Assembly (NCBI GenBank): GCA_963724535.1
Contig: CAVRVD010000019.1
Span: forward strand, 124,001-188,000
Source: JADJPO01 sp963724535
Lineage (GTDB): Bacteria > Actinomycetota > Actinomycetes > Actinomycetales > Kineosporiaceae
Direction of reading: 5' to 3'
DNA: 64,000 nucleotides
Numbering within the stretch: the first letter of the stretch is position 1; each line of letters starts with the position of its first letter. Positions 59,795-64,000 of this stretch are shown in pieces. The notes under the pieces are model-generated. The model had not been told where the DNA came from and made no database searches. It worked only from the letters and a program-made list of their open reading frames with translations. The position numbers and the translations under genes were made by a program.

Positions 59795-61939
59795 ATGGCG
59801 CTGATCAGCCCGATCCTCGACGATCGCAGCTACGCCCAGCTGAGAGAGGAGCTGGTGCGGCGGATCAGCGTCTACACGCCGGAGTGGACCGACCACAACG
59901 AGTCCGACCCCGGGATCGCCCTGCTCGAGCTGTTCGCCCACCTCGGCGAGTCGACCCTGTTCCGGTTCAACCAGATCCCCGAGACCACCAGGATCGAGTT
60001 CCTCCGGCTGCTCGGGGTCCGGGCGCGGCCGGCGCGGCCGGCGACTGCGCTGCTCGCCGCGACCACCGAGCTGCCCGCCGGCGTGCCGATCGAGGCCGGC
60101 ACCGAGGTGCGCGCGGGCTCGATCACCTTCTCGACCACCGGAGCGACCCAGGTCTGGCCGCTCGAGGCGGTGGCCGTCGGCAAGACGGCAGCCCCGGAGC
60201 CCGCCGAGGCCGACCGCACGGAGGCGGACCGCCGGGCCGATGCCCGAAGCCGCGCCGTCGTGGCGGACGACGAGCCGGTCACCTTCTACGTCACCACGCC
60301 CGTCCCGGCTGATCCCCGTTCCGCCGAGGCGGTTCCACTGGACGTCGGCCTCACGCTCGACCACGCGCTGTGGATCGCGGTGCTGCGCAAGAAGGCCACC
60401 GACGTCGGGGCGCTCGGCGGTCGCAGCCTGTTCGTCGCGATCGCCCTCGACGAAGACCTCGAGCGGCCATTCGCCCTGCAGGACCTGGCCGATGCCGGCA
60501 CCCGGTTCGGGTCGCCGGGCCTGACCGAGGACCCACCACCGATGCTCTGGCGGCTGTGGAACGGGGTCGGCAAAGGCTTCACCGTCCTCGACGTTGGCGA
60601 CGACACCACGCGTGGATTGGTCACCACCGGAGTCGTCGAAGTCCTCCTGCCCCACCACCCGCCTGCCCTGGAGCCGGCCGCCCCGGGCCTCGGGGCGGAC
60701 GACGAGCCACCACCGCTGGAGGACACCGAGCTTGGCGACCGGGTGATCGCCTGGATCCAGGTCAGCCGGCCTGAGACCGACCACCTCAACGACGGCATCG
60801 GGCAGGTGCGCTGGGTCGGACTCAACGGCGTCCAGGCCGAACACGCCCGCACCGCCAAGCCCGAACTGCTCGGCACCGGCACCGGTGACGCCGACCAGAT
60901 CTTCTTGCTCACTCAGCACCCCGTGCTTGCGGGCACAACCCGGGTGCAGGTCGAGGAGAGCGGCACGTGGCAGGACTGGGCCGAGGTGGACACCTACGTG
61001 GTCAGCGGACCGAACGAGCGGCACTACAGCGTCGACCACGACGCCGGCACCGTCCACTTCGGCGGGGCCAGGGTGCCACAGCTGGGCGAGCGGATCCGGG
61101 TGCGGTCCTACCGCTACGGCGGCGGGCTTGCCGGCAACGTTCCGGCCGGGGCACTGGGCGCGGTCGCGGTGGGCGGGGTGAAGATCTCCAATCCCCTTCC
61201 GGCGGTGGGCGGCAGCGACGCGGCCTCGCTCGCCGAGGCGCTCGACGCCGTCCCGAGCCAGGTGCACCGACGCGACCGGGCGGTCGTGGCCGGCGACTTC
61301 GCCGAGCTGGCCGAGCGGGTCACCGGTGTCGCCCGCGCCGAGACGCTCGCGCTGTTGCACCCGGACCGCCCGCACGTCGAGACCCCCGGCGTGGTCAGCG
61401 TTCTCGTCTTCCCGACCGAAGACCTCACCACGCCGCAGGCGCCGCTGCCCGGGCTTGGGCTGCTGCGCCGCGTCGCGGGCTACCTCGACGAGCGCCGGCT
61501 GGTGACCACCGAGCTGTACGTCGTGCCACCGACCTACCGCCGCCTTGCCGTCTCGATCGGGCTTGCGGTGCGCACCGGCTACCAGGTCGACGCGGTGCGC
61601 CGCTGGGTGGACACGATCCTGCGCCAGTACCTGGCCCCGCTGGCGCCGCTCGGCCCGGACGGCGAAGGTTGGCCGCTGGGGCGCGCCGTCCGCATCGCCG
61701 AGCTGGAGGCCGTGGCCGTGCAGGTCGAGGGCGTGGAGTACGTGACCGGCTCGGCGCTCGGCCTGGCCGACGGCACGGGCGGGTACATCGGGGACGACGT
61801 GGTCCTCCTGGACCGCTGGGAGGTCCCGGAGCTGACCGACCTGGTCGTCACCGCCGGCGACCCGCTACCGATCGGCGAGGTCCACCGGCCCGTCGAGCCC
61901 GACGGCACCCTTGTGCCGCTGCCGCCGGACGTGTGCTGA
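59795..61939 (+). CDS. eCIS baseplate assembly protein, gp6/J-like (Afp11)
   Basis: The 714-residue protein matches the putative baseplate assembly family: L-D-D-R-S-Y-A-Q-L-R-E-E-L-V-R-R-I, the N-terminal W-T-D-H-N-E-S-D-P-G-I-A-L-L-E-L-F-A-H-L segment, and the J-like core with V-A-G-D-F-A-E-L-A-E-R-V-T-G-V-A-R-A-E (about 490-520). It forms the baseplate ring with gp7/I-like proteins. Its TGA overlaps the ATG of the next gene (TGATG). Confidence 0.93.
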   Translation: MALISPILDDRSYAQLREELVRRISVYTPEWTDHNESDPGIALLELFAHLGESTLFRFNQIPETTRIEFLRLLGVRARPARPATALLAATTELPAGVPIEAGTEVRAGSITFSTTGATQVWPLEAVAVGKTAAPEPAEADRTEADRRADARSRAVVADDEPVTFYVTTPVPADPRSAEAVPLDVGLTLDHALWIAVLRKKATDVGALGGRSLFVAIALDEDLERPFALQDLADAGTRFGSPGLTEDPPPMLWRLWNGVGKGFTVLDVGDDTTRGLVTTGVVEVLLPHHPPALEPAAPGLGADDEPPPLEDTELGDRVIAWIQVSRPETDHLNDGIGQVRWVGLNGVQAEHARTAKPELLGTGTGDADQIFLLTQHPVLAGTTRVQVEESGTWQDWAEVDTYVVSGPNERHYSVDHDAGTVHFGGARVPQLGERIRVRSYRYGGGLAGNVPAGALGAVAVGGVKISNPLPAVGGSDAASLAEALDAVPSQVHRRDRAVVAGDFAELAERVTGVARAETLALLHPDRPHVETPGVVSVLVFPTEDLTTPQAPLPGLGLLRRVAGYLDERRLVTTELYVVPPTYRRLAVSIGLAVRTGYQVDAVRRWVDTILRQYLAPLAPLGPDGEGWPLGRAVRIAELEAVAVQVEGVEYVTGSALGLADGTGGYIGDDVVLLDRWEVPELTDLVVTAGDPLPIGEVHRPVEPDGTLVPLPPDVC

Positions 61940-64000
61940 TGTCCGCCCCCACGACCGGCAGCGCCTCCACCGCACGCACCTACTCCTGGGTGGTGAACGC
62001 CGACCAATGGTCCCGGTGCACCCACGAACGGACAGCGCTGCTGCCGGACGGTACCGTCGAGCTGACCTGGGACGACGACACCACTGACACGGCAACCGGT
62101 TCCGCGGCCAGGTCGGCACCGGACGGCAGGTGCGCCGACCCGGAGCAGCCAGAGCCAGACCCCGGGCACCCAGACCCCGGGCACCCAACAGGCGGCCTGG
62201 CGTTCGACGACACATGTCGCGCCTACCGCAGCCGGCCGGACCGCGGCCGGCTCGACGTGCTGCCTTCCGGCTCAGGCGGACGTCGGGCCGCTGGGGGGTC
62301 GCAGGCGTCCGACCGGCGTGGCGCCCTGGCGCACCCCACCGGACTCGCCGTGGACCGCCGCGGCCTGCTCTACATCGCCGAGACCGGCGCGGACGCCGTC
62401 CGGGTCGTGGACACCCTCACCGGTGAGCTGGCCGCCCGGGTCGCCGTCGACGGCCACCCGGTGGACGTCGCCCCCGACTGCGGGCGGGCCCTGGTCCTCG
62501 TGCGCGGCGGGCCGGGAGGCCGGACCGGCCGACTCATGGTCCTGGACGGACGGCGCGGCGCGCGGCCGGGGCCCGACCTGGTCAGACCCTGCTACCCGCC
62601 GGAAGCGGTGCCCGTCCGGCTCACCTCAGCGCGGGACGCCGAGGGGGTGGGCTGCCTGCTGGTGCTGTGGCGGGCCCGGGACGAACGCGCCGCCGTGGCC
62701 CTGCCGAACGGCACCGTGCTGGCCGAACCGAACGGCGCGACGGACGTCGACCTCGGTCCAGACGGACGTCTGGTCGTCGCTGTCGGCGCGGGCCGGCCGC
62801 TCCGCGACCTCCAGCTCGTCCCGGGGGGCGGCCCACAGCTGCTGGAGCGGGAACCGCTGCGGGCCCCGGGCTTCGACGGGGCAGCGGTCTCGACGGCGCC
62901 CAACGGCCGGGTGGCGTTCACCACCGCCGCGGGCTACTCCTGGACCGCCGGCTCAGCCGCGCGCCGGGCCACCTCGGGCGAGGTCGTCACCTACCGGCTG
63001 GACTCCCTGGCCTATCGCACCCGGTGGGGCCGGGCGTTCATCGACGCCTGCCTGCCCGGCGGAACCCATTTGGCCCTGCGTTTCGTGACCACCGACGCCG
63101 ACGAGGTGCTCGACCCCATCCCCGCCGTCGCGCCCGAGCGCGGTGGGCGGGTGGTGTCCGAGCCACAGGTCACCCCGCCGCAGGCTCCGGCGCATCTGCT
63201 GACCGCGGCCCGGCGGGCGCCCGCACACGGTGCCTACCGCCGTCCCGGTGGACCCGAGACCCCTTGGCCGGTATCGGGAGACGAGCGGCGGTTGCAGACC
63301 TACGAGGTCCCGGTGCACGCCGCCCCCGGTCGCTATTTGTGGATCGAGCTGGTGCTCACCGGCACCGACCGGGTCTCCCCCACGATCGGCGCGCTGCGTG
63401 TCGAGCGGCCGGGCCACGCCCTGCTGGGCGCATTGCCCCGGGCCTGGTCACGGCGCGAGGAGGACGCGGCCTTCCTGCAGCGTCTGCTCGCCCCGGCCGA
63501 GGGCCTGCTGCACGAGCTGGATCGCCGCGCCGCCGAGCGGGCAGCGCTGGTCAACCCGCGCAGCATCCCAACGGAGGCGATGGACTGGTTGGCCTCGTTC
63601 GCCGCCCTGACCTCGGACCGGCGCTGGTCGGAGCCGGCCCGCAGGACCTTGATCGCCGAGGTCTACCCGCTGTTCCGGCAGCGCGGCACCCTGGGCTGCC
63701 TGCTCCGGCTGATGGAGATCTACCTCGGCCACCGCCCGACGATCATCGAGACCTGGCGGTTGCGCGGCCTGACCGGCGTCATCCTCGGCGCCACCCCGCT
63801 GCGCGCGCCGGTCGAGACGATCGGCGGGGCGGGCTCGCGGACGAGTGGTCTGGGTCGGTTCGCCGTCGGTGACGGCTCGGCCACCGCGCACCGGTTCACG
63901 GCGCTGGTCCCGGGCCGCCTGACCACGGAACAGCGCGCGGTGCTCGGCCACATCCTGGCCGACCACCGACCGGCGCACACCCTGGGCGAGCTCTGCGAGC
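61939..64000 (+). CDS. eCIS gpI-like tail protein with NHL-like repeats, cut by window end
   Basis: The frame stays open from ATG 61939 to the last base (687 codons visible). An N-terminal part with W-V-V-N-A-D-Q-W-S-R-C leads to NHL-type repeats (about 130-170: H-P-T-G-L-A-V-D-R-R-G-L-L-Y-I-A-E-T-G-A-D). The last quarter (about 495-620) matches the phage tail protein I-type domain: L-P-R-A-W-S-R-R-E-E-D-A-A-F-L, S-I-P-T-E-A-M-D-W-L-A-S-F and F-R-Q-R-G-T-L-G-C-L-L-R-L-M-E-I-Y-L-G. A 15-bp duplication (62156-62185) repeats P-D-P-G-H. It fits the Afp12-like baseplate partner of the preceding gene. Confidence 0.85.
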   Translation, partial: MSAPTTGSASTARTYSWVVNADQWSRCTHERTALLPDGTVELTWDDDTTDTATGSAARSAPDGRCADPEQPEPDPGHPDPGHPTGGLAFDDTCRAYRSRPDRGRLDVLPSGSGGRRAAGGSQASDRRGALAHPTGLAVDRRGLLYIAETGADAVRVVDTLTGELAARVAVDGHPVDVAPDCGRALVLVRGGPGGRTGRLMVLDGRRGARPGPDLVRPCYPPEAVPVRLTSARDAEGVGCLLVLWRARDERAAVALPNGTVLAEPNGATDVDLGPDGRLVVAVGAGRPLRDLQLVPGGGPQLLEREPLRAPGFDGAAVSTAPNGRVAFTTAAGYSWTAGSAARRATSGEVVTYRLDSLAYRTRWGRAFIDACLPGGTHLALRFVTTDADEVLDPIPAVAPERGGRVVSEPQVTPPQAPAHLLTAARRAPAHGAYRRPGGPETPWPVSGDERRLQTYEVPVHAAPGRYLWIELVLTGTDRVSPTIGALRVERPGHALLGALPRAWSRREEDAAFLQRLLAPAEGLLHELDRRAAERAALVNPRSIPTEAMDWLASFAALTSDRRWSEPARRTLIAEVYPLFRQRGTLGCLLRLMEIYLGHRPTIIETWRLRGLTGVILGATPLRAPVETIGGAGSRTSGLGRFAVGDGSATAHRFTALVPGRLTTEQRAVLGHILADHRPAHTLGELCE

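Noticed and set aside
39947..64000. Prophage
   Set aside because: No integrase, capsid, portal, terminase or lysis genes; DUF4255, CIS_tube and DUF4157 proteins point to an eCIS.

Overview
This is chromosomal DNA of a high-GC (about 70%) actinobacterium. The signs are frequent GTG starts, a mycothiol-linked thioredoxin-fold protein like Rv2466c, an Rv1284-type carbonic anhydrase, a perfect actinobacterial LexA box and many proline/threonine-rich secreted proteins. Genus cannot be fixed from the sequence. No rRNA, tRNA, insertion sequence, integrase or CRISPR array was found.

Region 1 (1-16 kb) is mostly housekeeping and cell-envelope genes: a degenerate GGDEF/GAF membrane protein with a DUF445 neighbour, a subtilisin-like lipoprotein, an LCP-family wall ligase, a small gene behind a perfect SOS box, an OmpA-like protein, a GYF-PrsW membrane protease, citrate synthase, a GlsB-type membrane protein, an ABM monooxygenase coupled to an iron alcohol dehydrogenase, a beta-carbonic anhydrase and a meta-cleavage-type hydrolase. 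Region 2 (15.9-21.2 kb, minus strand) is a caspase-CHAT pair, two different cysteine-protease folds 19 bp apart, followed by an exported esterase. Region 3 (21.9-25.7 kb) is a sulfur-trafficking group: a TusA-radical SAM fusion, a methyltransferase, DsrE, TusA and DoxD. Region 4 (25.8-38.6 kb) holds MscS, a 5'-3' exonuclease ending in a clamp-binding motif, a GH26-like glycosidase, a frameshifted AMIN-like gene beside a lipoprotein, 3-hydroxyacyl-CoA dehydrogenase, a peroxiredoxin operon behind a CsoR-like operator, and a PLD-helicase-DUF3427 protein.

Region 5 (38.7 kb to the right edge) is the highlight: an extracellular contractile injection system (eCIS, Afp/PVC/MAC-like). The plus strand reads DUF4255 cap, an unknown protein, sheath 1, tube 1, sheath 2, tube 2, a CIS-tube adaptor with an Ala/Gly/Ser tail, a 57-aa protein, a gpD-type hub, a gpV-type spike base and a 540-aa protein with a hydrophobic hairpin, mostly with overlapping stop/start codons. 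It continues later with gp25, a gp6/J-type baseplate protein and a gpI-type protein that runs off the window. Three DUF4157 (eCIS core domain) cargo candidates sit on the opposite strand between the structural genes. One is broken by a single in-frame TGA inside its DUF4157 domain; another carries overlapping HExxH motifs. A His/Asp/Cys-rich protein is divergent from the first structural gene. A 14-bp motif occurs three times between the interrupted cargo gene and gp25. The tape measure, AAA+ ATPase, fibre and PAAR tip are not in the window and may lie beyond 64,000.

Limits: domain assignments rest on motif reading only, with no database search. Start codons are choices unless a ribosome binding site is cited.
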